Source: JAIOQJ01 sp963718635
GTDB taxonomy: Bacteria > Planctomycetota > Planctomycetia > Gemmatales > Gemmataceae
Length of the DNA stretch: 64,000 nt
NCBI GenBank assembly: GCA_963718635.1
Contig: OY970367.1
Location: forward strand, 3,596,001-3,660,000
Reading direction: 5' to 3'
Below the pieces are notes generated by a model. The model was not told where the DNA came from and did no database searches. It was given only the letters and a program-made list of their open reading frames with translations. This document shows, in pieces, positions 10,720 to 19,409 of this stretch (the stretch's first letter is position 1; each line of letters opens with the position of its first letter). Made by a program: the position numbers and the translations under genes.

Positions 10720-11289
10720 CTACTTCTTCTCCAACTCCTTAGTCACAGCCGCAACGAACTTTTCATCTTCCGGCTTCGTCTTCGGCGAGAAACGGCCGAC
10801 GACCTTTCCTTCCCGGCTGACGAGGAACTTCTCGAAATTCCAGGAGACGGGCCCCGCTTTGACCGGTGCAGTTTCCTGCGAAGTCAAATACTGATAGAGC
10901 GGCGTAGTTCCATCGCCTTTGACAACCACTTTTGACAGCATTGGGAATGTCACATGGTATTTGGAGTCACAGAATTTGACGATGTCTTCATCGCTGCCCG
11001 GCTCTTGCTTGCCGAATTCGTTCGCTGGAACGCCGACAATGACGAGACCTTCTTTAGCATGCGCTTCGTAAAGCTTTTGCAGGCCGGCGTATTGCGGCGT
11101 GTTGCCGCATCGACTAGCTACATTCACAAACAGGACAACCTTGCCCTTATACTGGGACAGGTCGACGTCTTTTCCGTCGATCCCTTTCATCTTGAATTCA
11201 AGCGGACTGCTCACGGTATCTCCCTTATCGGCGGCTGTAGCCGCCACGGCCAACAGAGCGAAAGAACAAAGTGCGATGATCAGTTTCAT
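10720..11289 (-). CDS. Glutathione peroxidase-family protein with signal peptide
   Basis: A 189-residue thioredoxin-fold peroxidase. Residues 1-20 form a signal peptide ending 'AVAATAA', so it is probably periplasmic. The peroxidatic Cys61 is in 'NVASRCGNT' and is encoded by TGC, not selenocysteine TGA. The usual 'NQFG' Gln is replaced by Glu91 in 'PANEFGKQEPGS', a substitution also known in some non-canonical GPx proteins. Trp150-Asn151 in 'VSWNFEKFLV' complete the active site. It should reduce peroxides with thioredoxin-like donors. No adjacent redox partner is seen. Confidence 0.93.
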   Translation of the reverse strand: MKLIIALCSFALLAVAATAADKGDTVSSPLEFKMKGIDGKDVDLSQYKGKVVLFVNVASRCGNTPQYAGLQKLYEAHAKEGLVIVGVPANEFGKQEPGSDEDIVKFCDSKYHVTFPMLSKVVVKGDGTTPLYQYLTSQETAPVKAGPVSWNFEKFLVSREGKVVGRFSPKTKPEDEKFVAAVTKELEKK

Positions 11290-11432
11290 GCATATCTCCA
11301 GGTGGGAAGAACGGGCGGGAAGGTATTATACTGGCACTTGCGATAAAACGGTGACCGAATCGGCTAAACTTGCCTGGATGAATGGTTATATAATATTCAA
11401 GGATGAATTCTTGCTAGCTGGAAGGATAAACA

Positions 11433-11708
11433 ATGCCGGCGAATAATACGCTGCTGGAAACAGTTATCCAAAAGAATCGCGATGTGTGCGGTGGCAATGC
11501 GTGCATCGGCAACCGGCGGATACCCGTGTGGCAATTAGTCGAATGCCAACGCCTCGGCATGTCGGATGGCGACATCATGGATAGTTTTGAGCCTCCCCTG
11601 ACCGCGCCCGACATGGAAGCCGCATGGGCTTATTATGCCGCGAATAAACGCGAACTCGATGAAGAGCTACGACTGAACGAAGAAGCCATGGCCGACGAGG
11701 ACGAGTAA
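11433..11708 (+). CDS. DUF433 family antitoxin-like protein
   Basis: A 91-residue protein with the DUF433 core 'GNACIGNRRIPVWQLVECQRLGMSDGDIMDSF'. In this family the fold is a winged-helix-like DNA-binding domain, commonly paired with a DUF5615 PIN-like partner. AAGGA precedes the ATG. The next gene starts 7 bases after this stop, so the two are co-transcribed. An A/T-rich TATAAT-like box lies at about 11390, upstream of the pair. The acidic C-terminus ('EEAMADEDE') is typical of an antitoxin tail. Confidence 0.85.
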   Translation: MPANNTLLETVIQKNRDVCGGNACIGNRRIPVWQLVECQRLGMSDGDIMDSFEPPLTAPDMEAAWAYYAANKRELDEELRLNEEAMADEDE

Positions 11709-11715
11709 AACCTCC

Positions 11716-12057
11716 GTGGCGCGAATCTATGGCGACGAAGATTTCGATCACGGTGTTGCAGACGAATTGCGTATGTTGGGGCACGACGTCCTTACCGCTC
11801 GCGATGCCGGGCAGGCAGGTCGAAAGATTCCAGATCCTCAAGTGCTCGCATGCGCAATCGCTGACAGTCGAGCGGTCATTACCTTCAATCGCAAAGATTT
11901 CAAACGTCTTCATCAACTGTATGCATCCCATTCAGGCATAATCACGTGTACTCGCGATAAGGATAAGCGAGCGCTCGCTCTGCGCATTCATCTAGCAATT
12001 GCCCGCCGGACATCGCTTAACAATCAACTCATCCGAATCTACCGGCCCAACCCGTAA
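11716..12057 (+). CDS. DUF5615 PIN-like toxin partner
   Basis: A 113-residue protein starting at GTG. It shows acidic residues in 'YGDEDFDHGVADELRMLGHDV' and the C-terminal core 'AIADSRAVITFNRKDFKRLH', the pattern of DUF5615/Mut7-C-like PIN-fold ribonucleases. It follows the DUF433 gene by 7 bases, so the two form a probable type II toxin-antitoxin module. Activity is inferred from family and context only. Confidence 0.82.
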   Translation: MARIYGDEDFDHGVADELRMLGHDVLTARDAGQAGRKIPDPQVLACAIADSRAVITFNRKDFKRLHQLYASHSGIITCTRDKDKRALALRIHLAIARRTSLNNQLIRIYRPNP

Positions 12058-12189
12058 TGCAGTTCGAAACGTTTCCGCAAGGTGATGGGCGTAACGTCCG
12101 AAATTCAACTTTGCAACAGTCAGTGTCCGAAACTGTCGATCGCTTCTATCATTTTCCGAGCCCATTCCAAACTCTCTCAGGAGCATTGA

Positions 12190-12507
12190 ATGACTGCACT
12201 GCGAACGATGACCGCTGCCGTTTTGTTGATCGTAATCGGAGTCTTCCCGGCCACGGCGGACGAGAAGCTGACGACTTACAACGTCCAATCGGTGGATGCG
12301 AAGAAGAAAACGATCACGATGAAGCCGGCGAAAAAAGGCGCTGAGCCGAAAGTTATCGAAGTGACTGACGACACGAAATATGGCTGGCTGAGAGCGAAAG
12401 ACATGAAAGCCTCCTTGAGCGATATCAAGCCCAACGACATGATCACTGTCAAGGAAGTTGACGGGAAGGTAACCGAAGTGAACAATTTCCGGGATCCAAA
12501 ACGCTAA
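12190..12507 (+). CDS. Small secreted protein of unknown function
   Basis: A 105-residue protein with a signal peptide ending 'GVFPATADE'. The mature part is a small beta-rich, lysine-rich domain: 'YNVQSVDAKKKTITMKPA' and 'DIKPNDMITVKEVDGKVTEVNNF'. The latter resembles the metal- or nucleic-acid-neutral beta-barrel repeats of DUF5666-type proteins, but I cannot assign it. A good ribosome binding site (AGGAG) lies 7 bases before the ATG. Confidence 0.7.
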   Translation: MTALRTMTAAVLLIVIGVFPATADEKLTTYNVQSVDAKKKTITMKPAKKGAEPKVIEVTDDTKYGWLRAKDMKASLSDIKPNDMITVKEVDGKVTEVNNFRDPKR

Positions 12508-12693
12508 TCATTTGCCAGGCTCGGCTCTGGGAATGACGTCTCTATGGCTGCTTCGACTAATCCGCCGGGTAGGGCTCGTACTCCCAGAGCTGGTCAGAGG
12601 TGTAAGCCTCTCTCCCAAAAAATGCATTGCAAAAGCTCATCGCTTCAAAATGACTGGCCGCTTCGAACGTTGTAAGGAGTTGTGCGTCGAGTC

Positions 12694-13194
12694 TTAATCC
12701 ATACCGCTCGCGTTACCGCGTGGACCTGCAAGGCAGCAGATGTGAATGGGAACCCCGTCAACGACTTCTTTCCAGATTTCATGAACAAGCTTAGGCGACT
12801 CCCCTTTCTTTTCAAACCTGCCCCTTCCGACGGGGAGAAAGAAAACAAAGGCGAAAAGTACGACGGACGCACTCAGTTCAACAAACCAAATGAAAAAGAG
12901 CCGGAGTGTTCCAGAATCATTTCCGCCATTTATCGATTCCAAGGGCAAAAACATTTCGGCCGCGCTCAAACCGAAGCCTAATGCCGCGACTGTTTCGACC
13001 CACTTTGAGGCCTTGGCGTTCCAGTTTCCAAGGAATGCGGACGAGAAATTCAGTACATGCGGCAACATCAGGAGCAGTTGCCAGGCGATGCGTCCCCCAT
13101 CTCCCTCTTGCCGGACGCATCGGCAGATTGAAAGGTCTGTCGCGAATAGGCCAAGAAGGCTGAAGACAATGGCTCGTGTGGTAGTCGGCCGCAA
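12694..13194 (-). CDS. Putative small integral membrane protein
   Basis: A 166-residue reading frame with four hydrophobic stretches: near residues 8-22, 36-55, 66-82 and 98-122 ('LRLFFIWFVELSASVVLFAFVFFL'). It lies directly downstream of the DUF4058 gene on the same strand, 15 bases after that stop. No family was recognised. The hydrophobic pattern and the position argue for a real gene. The C-terminus ('GVPIHICCLAGPRGNASGMD') looks less natural and could reflect a frame change. Confidence 0.5.
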   Translation of the reverse strand: MRPTTTRAIVFSLLGLFATDLSICRCVRQEGDGGRIAWQLLLMLPHVLNFSSAFLGNWNAKASKWVETVAALGFGLSAAEMFLPLESINGGNDSGTLRLFFIWFVELSASVVLFAFVFFLPVGRGRFEKKGESPKLVHEIWKEVVDGVPIHICCLAGPRGNASGMD

Positions 13195-13209
13195 GTTTGA
13201 TTTCCTCTG

Positions 13210-14022
13210 TTATTTCCGCTGCATCCGCAATTGCTTCTTCAACCACTTGGCCTCCTCCTCATCTAATTTTGCTTGATCGGCCCGACGGTAATTGATGCTG
13301 CGGGCATAGCGGGAAAGTTCGTAAATCGCTTGCACCATGGGCTGCAGTTCGAGATGTAAATCGGAATCGGGTGGAGCGAGCGGCACCGGGATGGTCGGCA
13401 ATCTTTTGAGGGAATAGGCCGGCCAAACACGGCAAAGGCCCTCGTCGCCGCCGCGCGATACCAGCAGAGTGTATGGACTGCTCGGCCACGGTTCGAGCAT
13501 GGCCATCCGCGTGCCTTCGCGCAGCAAATCGATCTCGATCAGGTTCACCTTAGCCAACATCAGGCTTTGTCGTTTCCGGCGGTAGATTCGCCATCCCTTT
13601 GCGCCTTTGCGCTTATTGGCGGCCGAAAGAACTTCGATGCAGGTGACCAACCGACGTCCCGGTTGCGTGTCCCAAATCTCAACGAACGATTCGCGCACGC
13701 TTTCTTCGATAAAGGCATGCATCAACGTAGAGTCCGCGGCCAGTCCGGGGTTACTTTCAACCACGGCCGTACGCGCTTGTCCGCGAGGTGCTGGATTGCG
13801 ATTTCGTTTTGAAATGGTCACAACTGGCCTGAACCACTTGAGAGCCTTGTCATCTGTTTGAATGAATTCAACGTATTCGCGCTCTTCCGCACGAACCAGA
13901 TAACGCTCAGTAGCTGCACGCGCCAGTTGATTCTTAATCTCCGAAATAAGGCTCTGGTGAAAGTCGCCCCATAGCCCGCACGATTCGATAAAGGGGTCCA
14001 TCCCGGGAAATGGAGATTGCAT
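13210..14022 (-). CDS. DUF4058 family protein
   Basis: A 270-residue protein with the DUF4058 signature 'FPGMDPFIESCGLWGDFHQSLISEI' at the N-terminus, 'RRLVTCIEVLSAANKRKGAKGW' in the middle and 'LPTIPVPLAPPDSDLHLELQPMVQAIYE' near the end. The family is frequent in cyanobacteria and planctomycetes. It has nuclease-like motifs (the E-x-LS-x-x-NK block), but its function is not established. A helical, lysine-rich tail ends the protein. Confidence 0.9.
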   Translation of the reverse strand: MQSPFPGMDPFIESCGLWGDFHQSLISEIKNQLARAATERYLVRAEEREYVEFIQTDDKALKWFRPVVTISKRNRNPAPRGQARTAVVESNPGLAADSTLMHAFIEESVRESFVEIWDTQPGRRLVTCIEVLSAANKRKGAKGWRIYRRKRQSLMLAKVNLIEIDLLREGTRMAMLEPWPSSPYTLLVSRGGDEGLCRVWPAYSLKRLPTIPVPLAPPDSDLHLELQPMVQAIYELSRYARSINYRRADQAKLDEEEAKWLKKQLRMQRK

Positions 14023-14063
14023 GAATAAAACCCTGGTCGACGGATGCCAAGCTTTTGTGTCGG

Positions 14064-14175
14064 GGGGTCAATCGATTCTGGCAATTCTGGCGAGCGGCGC
14101 GGCGTAAGCCCGCCGTAAATTCGGAACCACGGAGGGCTTACGCCGCGCCGCTCGCCAGAATCCTTGACTCTACCC
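14064..14175. mobile_element. Palindromic MITE-like element with 10-bp direct repeats at its ends
   Basis: A 112-base element contains perfect 28-base arms (14084-14111 and 14134-14161) around a short centre. It is flanked on both sides by TTTGTGTCGG (14054-14063 and 14176-14185), which looks like a target-site duplication. Its left end contains GTCAATCGATTCTGGCA, identical to the left end of the element at 49414-49541, so the two share a terminal sequence. Confidence 0.65.
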
Positions 14176-14298
14176 TTTGTGTCGGAAGCTCCGCACCGAG
14201 ACCAGTCGCGTACTGGGTGGCTCTTTAACACCTATCGGAACGGCGTTTGCAGACTCTTAGGCACATCTTAGCCATTATATTCTGAGAGGAGCACCGCG

Positions 14299-14700
14299 AT
14301 GGACAGTGCAACGATAACAGAGAATCATGATGAGACGGGCGAACGATCGGGCGAGATCGGCACATTAGCTCGAATTCTCGGTGTATTCAGCCTCGGCCTT
14401 GGTTTGACCGAACTCGGTTCACCAAGACAATTGGCGCGATTAATCGGCGCTCGCGAACACTCATCGCTGTTACGCGCATATGGCGCTCGCGAAATCGCGA
14501 GCGGCGTTGGTATCTTGGGAAGTCAAAATCCGACAGCTTGGCTTTGGAGTCGCGTGATTGGCGACTGTCTCGACTTGGCGACGGTCGCTGCATTTTATGC
14601 CGAGGCCGATGAAGAAGGCCGAAAACGGATGGTCCCCGCTATTGCCGCGTTGGTGGGAGTCGGAGCTCTCGACCTCGCTTGCGCCAGTGCCCACAGTTAG
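14299..14700 (+). CDS. Small membrane protein, function unknown
   Basis: A 133-residue protein with glycine-rich hydrophobic helices: 'ILGVFSLGLGLTELGSP', 'YGAREIASGVGILG', 'WSRVIGDCLDLATVAAFYA' and 'MVPAIAALVGVGALDLACA'. This layout resembles the membrane domains found fused to, or next to, SRPBCC 'cyclase/dehydrase' proteins, but no such partner is adjacent. A strong ribosome binding site (GAGAGGAG) is 8 bases before the ATG. Confidence 0.75.
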   Translation: MDSATITENHDETGERSGEIGTLARILGVFSLGLGLTELGSPRQLARLIGAREHSSLLRAYGAREIASGVGILGSQNPTAWLWSRVIGDCLDLATVAAFYAEADEEGRKRMVPAIAALVGVGALDLACASAHS

Positions 14701-15740
14701 GCTTGAGGATGGTCGAATGTAGCGGGGCGTGCCGCTCGCGTTAGGCGATCGCGGACGGCGAACCATTCGTCAGTCGAAGGCGGAAGCCAGGCGATAATCT
14801 TGTCCAAAGCAAGTTGCGCATCGTCTAGGCGATGCATGGCCGAATATAAGCCGGACGCAAACCCGGCGGGATCATTTGGCAGAATGATTTCACTGATGGC
14901 TTGTAAGTTTGCAATGTACAGCGGTGTAATCACGCCGACGCGAAAACCTATTGATTCCAGTTCTTTTACTCTGCTTTTGATTTGCTCCGCTTCCTCGATG
15001 CATTCCAATTCAACTCCAGGCGCATAGTGTCGAGCGAGCATTCCCGGAGCCGGCAACGGTTCAATGCCTGCCGGCTCTTCAGCTCGCCGCAGATCAATCG
15101 GCCCAATCACGTGCATCAGTTCGTTAAGTGAAATTGGTCCCGGTCGAAGAATGCGCGGGATTGTCCCACTCAGATCGATCACCGTTGATTCGATGCCCGC
15201 TGCCGTCGGGCCGCCATCAATGACTAGGTCGATCCGATGATTCAATCCATTCAGAACGTGCTGGGCGCATGTTGGCGAAATGGTGGAACTGCGGTTGGCG
15301 CTGCGCCGCGATGGGGACGCCCGCTGCAATGATCAGCGCCCGAGCAATGGGATGACTGGGGCAGCGGATCGCCACTGTGCCTCCGCCGCCGGTGACCACA
15401 TCGGGAACAGCATTCGAACGCGGCAGCACCAACGCGAGCGGTCCGGGCCAAAAGTGTTGGGCGAGTTGCTCGGCCAATCCTGTCCAATTGTTTACGAGAG
15501 GAAGCGCATCCTTTGCGTCAGCAACATGGACGATCACCGGGTTGTGCGAGGGCCTCCCCTTCGCAGCAAAAATGGACGCGACGGCGACGGCATCAAGGGC
15601 ATTGGCGCCGAGCCCGTAAACGGTCTCCGTCGGGAATGCCACGAGGCCGCCCGCGCCAATAGCTCGCCCGCGCGCCTGAGGATGGCCATGTCGGGCTTTG
15701 CAGGATCCACTTTCCAAACTTGGGTTGATTGAGAGTTCAT
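14697..15740 (-). CDS. L-threonylcarbamoyladenylate synthase (Sua5/YrdC type), two frameshifts
   Basis: About 347 residues with the Sua5 layout: an N-terminal YrdC domain plus a C-terminal Sua5 domain. It makes threonylcarbamoyl-AMP for the t6A37 modification of ANN-decoding tRNAs. Motifs: 'GGLVAFPTETVYGLGANAL', 'KGRPSHNPVIVHV', 'FWPGPLALVLPRS', 'VAIRCPSHPIARALI', 'PSANRSSTISPT', 'IDGGPTAAGIESTVIDL', then the Sua5 linker 'PAPGMLARHYAPGVELE'. The start is ATG at 15740 ('MNSQSTQVWKVD'). Frame changes occur near 15650 and 15303, each explained by a single missing base. The end overlaps the upstream convergent gene by 4 bases. Confidence 0.92.
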
Positions 15741-15948
15741 TCAGAATTCGCCTGGAGCGCCCGTGATCCGATTGCTTTGAACGAGATCAATACCTTCGTC
15801 GCTTATGAAAAATCCCGATTCGCCCGTCTTATTGATTCCGTTCGATGGCTAAAACTGGTACAACAAAAATTCTGAGTTTGCTCTCCCCCGTCGCGGTGAA
15901 CCGGAAGTTGGTGATGGCGGGCGATGCAACCGCGACAGGATCTTGTTC

Positions 15949-17391
15949 ATGGCCACCCACGAATCGCCGGCGCTTCCCCCCATTCCGGGCGAACAACGCC
16001 GTATTGCCGCCGAACGCTTTGAACGCGCCAATCAGGTCGTCGGCACAGGCAATTTCGATTACGGCATCCAGTTACTGCTTACTTGTTGCAAGCTCGATCC
16101 CTCGAACATGCTCTTTCGCCAAACGCTTCGGCGCACGCAAAAGGCCAAATTCAACAATAATCTACGCGGCAGCCGGTTGGCGGTTCTCACTACTATGCGC
16201 ACGCGCGCCCGGCTGAAGAAAGCGAAACGGAATCGGGAATATCTCAAGGTTCTTGAATACGGCGAAGTCATTCTTTCACGGAATCCTTGGGAAGCCGCCA
16301 CACAGATGGATATGGCCGAGGCCGCGGATGGGCTTGGCCTCGTCGATATGGCCATCTTCATGCTCGATCAAGCCCGGCAGAAGTTTCCAAAAGACGCAAC
16401 GCTCAATCGCGCCCTGGCGCGTCTGTTCGAGAAGCGCGGCAATTTCTCCCACGCGATCGCCCTCTGGCAACAGGTGAAAGAAGCGGCGCCGCACGACGTC
16501 GAGGCTGCCCATAAAGCGAAAGACCTGGCCGCCAGCGAAACCATCAAACGCGGCAATTACGAGCAATCGAGCTCCGGCGAGCGAACTGCCCTGGGCGCAT
16601 CGATGTCGACGCCCAAGCAGGGCGAACCCGTCGATCGCGGCACGCGCGAAGCGGCTTCCTTAGTGGCACGCGTCGAAGCTAACCCTACCGACGCGAACCT
16701 CTATGTGCAATTAGCGAGCGTCTACCGCAAGCACAATCAGCTCGACCGGGCCCGCGCTGCACTCGAAAAGGGGCTTGGCCCCACGGCCTCCGCGTTCGCC
16801 ATTCAGATCGAAATCATGGAGATGGATCTGGAGCCGTTTCGCCGCGATCTAACGATCGCCGAAGATAAGATTCGGCAAGCGTCGTCGCCGCGCAGCGACG
16901 ATGATGAAGGACCGTCCAAGGATGAACTTCGCAAGCATCGGCTCAAGATCCAGAAGGAGATCAACTCACGCGAAATAGAGCTTTTCCGCTTGCGTGCCGA
17001 CCGCTTTCCGCAGGATCTGAGCCATCGGTTGGAGCTCGGCCATCGCTTGCTGAAAGCCGATCGACTCGACGAGGCGATCATTGAATTGCAGATGGCAAAG
17101 AAAGAAGTGAAGCATCAGGGTCGCGCGTCGATGTATCTCGGGTTCTGCTTCAAACGTCGAAATAACTGGCGCCTTGCCCTTCGCAACTTCGAAGATGCTT
17201 TAACCCAAATTCCCCTAACCGACGAAGCGAACCGTAAGGAAATCCTCTTCCAGTTAGCCTTAGGCCATGCGGAAACGAACGACTTTGCCAAAGCGATCGA
17301 TTTGGGCCATGACCTGGCCAATCTCGATTACGCCTACAAAAACATCGGCAAGTTGATCGACGACTGGCAGGACAAACTGCAACAAGCGTGA
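15949..17391 (+). CDS. Tetratricopeptide repeat protein
   Basis: A 480-residue soluble protein with no signal peptide. TPR-like helix pairs are visible at 'RRIAAERFERANQVVGTGNFDYGIQLLLTCCKLDP', 'LKVLEYGEVILSRNPWEAATQMDMAEAA', 'MAIFMLDQARQKFPKDATLNRALARLFEKRGNF', and again in the C-terminal half, ending 'FAKAIDLGHDLANLDYAYKNIGKLIDDW'. A charged coiled-coil region ('SKDELRKHRLKIQKEINSREIELF') lies around residues 320-350. The start at 15949 follows ACAGGA by 8 bases. It is probably a scaffold protein; the partner is unknown. Confidence 0.85.
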   Translation: MATHESPALPPIPGEQRRIAAERFERANQVVGTGNFDYGIQLLLTCCKLDPSNMLFRQTLRRTQKAKFNNNLRGSRLAVLTTMRTRARLKKAKRNREYLKVLEYGEVILSRNPWEAATQMDMAEAADGLGLVDMAIFMLDQARQKFPKDATLNRALARLFEKRGNFSHAIALWQQVKEAAPHDVEAAHKAKDLAASETIKRGNYEQSSSGERTALGASMSTPKQGEPVDRGTREAASLVARVEANPTDANLYVQLASVYRKHNQLDRARAALEKGLGPTASAFAIQIEIMEMDLEPFRRDLTIAEDKIRQASSPRSDDDEGPSKDELRKHRLKIQKEINSREIELFRLRADRFPQDLSHRLELGHRLLKADRLDEAIIELQMAKKEVKHQGRASMYLGFCFKRRNNWRLALRNFEDALTQIPLTDEANRKEILFQLALGHAETNDFAKAIDLGHDLANLDYAYKNIGKLIDDWQDKLQQA

Positions 17392-17486
17392 CCACTTCGA
17401 GAATTGCGGAACGCGGAATTCGGAATTCGGAATGAAAACCAAAGATAGGCCAATACATTTTCTAGCATTGCGAAAAGAGGCGTTCG

Positions 17487-18059
17487 ATGGCCGAGGTCTA
17501 CGTGAGTACCGATATCGAGGCGGACGGCCCGATACCCGGACCTCATTCAATGCTCAGCTTTGCTTCTGCTGCGTACCTTTTTGATAAGACGCTTGTCGGC
17601 ACTTACGAGGCCAACTTGCTGCTATTGCCCGGCGCCAAGGGTGATCCAAAGACGATGGACTGGTGGCGCACCCAGCCTGAGGCATGGACCGCTTGCCGGT
17701 TGGATACTCGTGAACCAGCCGAGGTGATGCCGGAGTATGTGAAGTGGCTGAGGTCGCTGCCGGGCAAGCCAGTGTTTGTTGCTTATCCGGCAGCTTACGA
17801 TTTCATGTTCGTCTATTGGTATCTGATGCAGTTCGCAGGCGAGAGCCCGTTCTCGCACTCAGCTCTCGATATCAAGAGCTACGCAATGGCTTTGCTGGCC
17901 ATTGAATTTCGTCAATCGGTCAAGCGAAACATGCCGGCTGCCTGGTTCGACGAAATGCCTCATACGCATGTTGCGCTGGATGACGCCAAGGGTCAGGGGG
18001 CGCTATTCTGCAATATGTTGGCCGCCCGTACTGCGATGGGAAAAGAGGTCAAAATCTGA
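17487..18059 (+). CDS. DEDDh 3'-5' exonuclease-like protein
   Basis: A 190-residue protein with the RNase T/DnaQ active site: 'STDIEADGP' (Asp and Glu of Exo I), 'AYPAAYDFMFVYWYL' (Exo II Asp) and 'HVALDDAKGQG' (Exo III His and Asp). It is a single domain with no polymerase or zinc-binding extension, so it may process RNA or act in nucleotide turnover. A GAGG ribosome binding site precedes the start. It lies 95 bases after the TPR gene. Confidence 0.88.
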   Translation: MAEVYVSTDIEADGPIPGPHSMLSFASAAYLFDKTLVGTYEANLLLLPGAKGDPKTMDWWRTQPEAWTACRLDTREPAEVMPEYVKWLRSLPGKPVFVAYPAAYDFMFVYWYLMQFAGESPFSHSALDIKSYAMALLAIEFRQSVKRNMPAAWFDEMPHTHVALDDAKGQGALFCNMLAARTAMGKEVKI

Positions 18060-18138
18060 CACACGGTGCAAAACACAGCCTGCTTCATTTGCAATAAGAT
18101 CGATTAAAGACAATCATCCGTTCGCCGAGGCCATCAAT

Positions 18139-18360
18139 ATGAAATATAAAGTTGCACTTTACCACAGCGATGAGGGCGTAAGCGCCTCCGTGCCGGCCCT
18201 CCCCGGCTGCTGGTCTGAGGGAGACACTGAAGCGGAGGCACTCGCAAACATCCGAGACGCCATTCAAGAATACCGGGCTACGCTCAAACTTACTCCGTCG
18301 CTGGCGCCTCCGGCTAACATCACGGCTCGTCTGCCTGCTTCGCTGCCACCACGGTTTTAG
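18139..18360 (+). CDS. HicB-like protein (orphan)
   Basis: A 73-residue protein with the HicB core: 'KYKVALYHSDEGVSASVPALPGCWSEGDTEAEALANIRDAIQEY'. The HicB family usually neutralises a HicA RNase, but no HicA gene (small, lysine-rich, with a catalytic His) lies next to it. The C-terminal 25 residues do not look like the usual tail, which may be natural or may reflect an indel near 18270. The 3' end overlaps the convergent epimerase gene by about 40 bases. Start ATG at 18139. Confidence 0.75.
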   Translation: MKYKVALYHSDEGVSASVPALPGCWSEGDTEAEALANIRDAIQEYRATLKLTPSLAPPANITARLPASLPPRF

Positions 18361-19343
18361 GAGCATCGAGATCGGAGACATCGAGGCGCCCCTCGGCGTG
18401 TAGTTGGCGAAACGCGTCGAGCGTCTGCCGGATGCCCTCTTCGAGCGACGTGAGAGGCATTGGCCCGAGATCCCTTTGCAAGGCCGCGTCATCCAAATCA
18501 TAGGCGATGGCCAATTGGCGATCGCCGAAGGTGACAAGATCCGCCGCAGCGGGCTCAACGGCGACGAACGCTCGATGAAAAGTTGCTAGATCGACGACAT
18601 GCCCGCGCAGGTTATACGACTTGGCGCCCTGGTAAGGTTGTTGTAAGCAGCGGACAAAGATTTTCGCCACATCATCGACGAATTGCAAATCTTGAAAACC
18701 GCCGTAGCTGATGTGGTAAGGCCGGTTGATTGAGACTGCTTTGATGGCCTTGGTCGGTTCACTGGTCATGCCGAGATCCCGGCCGACGCCAAACACGGTC
18801 CAAGGGCGAGCAACCCGATGCTCGACACGCCGAAATCCTGGAAGTAAATGGCCGCGTTCCCTTCGTTGCACCCTTTGAAATAGCCGTAATGCGTGCTCGG
18901 CATCAATTTGACATCGTCGGCCAGCCTGCCTGGCGGGTATTTTTCGGGTGAACCAAAGACGGCCGACGAGCTTGCGTAAACGAGACGCTTGATCTGATCG
19001 CCGGCAAGCCGCACGGCCTCCAAAACCGCTAAAGAGCCAATGACATTTACGTGCGCCCTAAGATCGGATTGGCTCGGCAAGTCGGCACCTGCAATCCGGC
19101 CAAATGAATAATATGGCTGATCCGATGTTCAGAGATGGCCCGCTGCACGGCCGGCAAGTCGGTGACATCGCCGGGAACGAAAACTACCTGCCGGACGATG
19201 CTTTCAGGCATGATCAACCGGAGACGGCGTGCGTCTTCTTTAAGATCGTACACCCAGACTTCATGTCCCTCTGCAAGCAGGTTCTTGATTATCCAGGCGC
19301 CGATGAAACCGTAACCGCCCGTGATGAGTACGCGCACGAACAT
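18320..19343 (-). CDS. NAD-dependent epimerase/dehydratase, two frameshifts
   Basis: About 340 residues of an extended short-chain dehydrogenase. The NAD-binding motif is 'VLITGGYGFIGAWI'; the strand 'VFVPGDVTD' and 'HIIHLAGLQVPTCRANP' follow, then 'RLVYASSSAVFG' and the catalytic 'YGYFKGCNEG' (Y-x3-K). C-terminal substrate region: 'PYHISYGGFQDLQFVDDVAKIF'. It probably acts on a nucleotide sugar or uronate. The pieces are 19047-19343, 18766-19080 and 18320-18871, with changes near 19056 (in a CCC run) and 18815. ATG at 19343 is preferred because the longer frame adds an unlikely 16-residue head. Confidence 0.88.
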
Positions 19344-19409
19344 CCCCTTGATGGCTAATAAGAAAAGAATCGTGAAGAACGTTCTATTCAAAGGGATTGC
19401 GAGGGAGAA

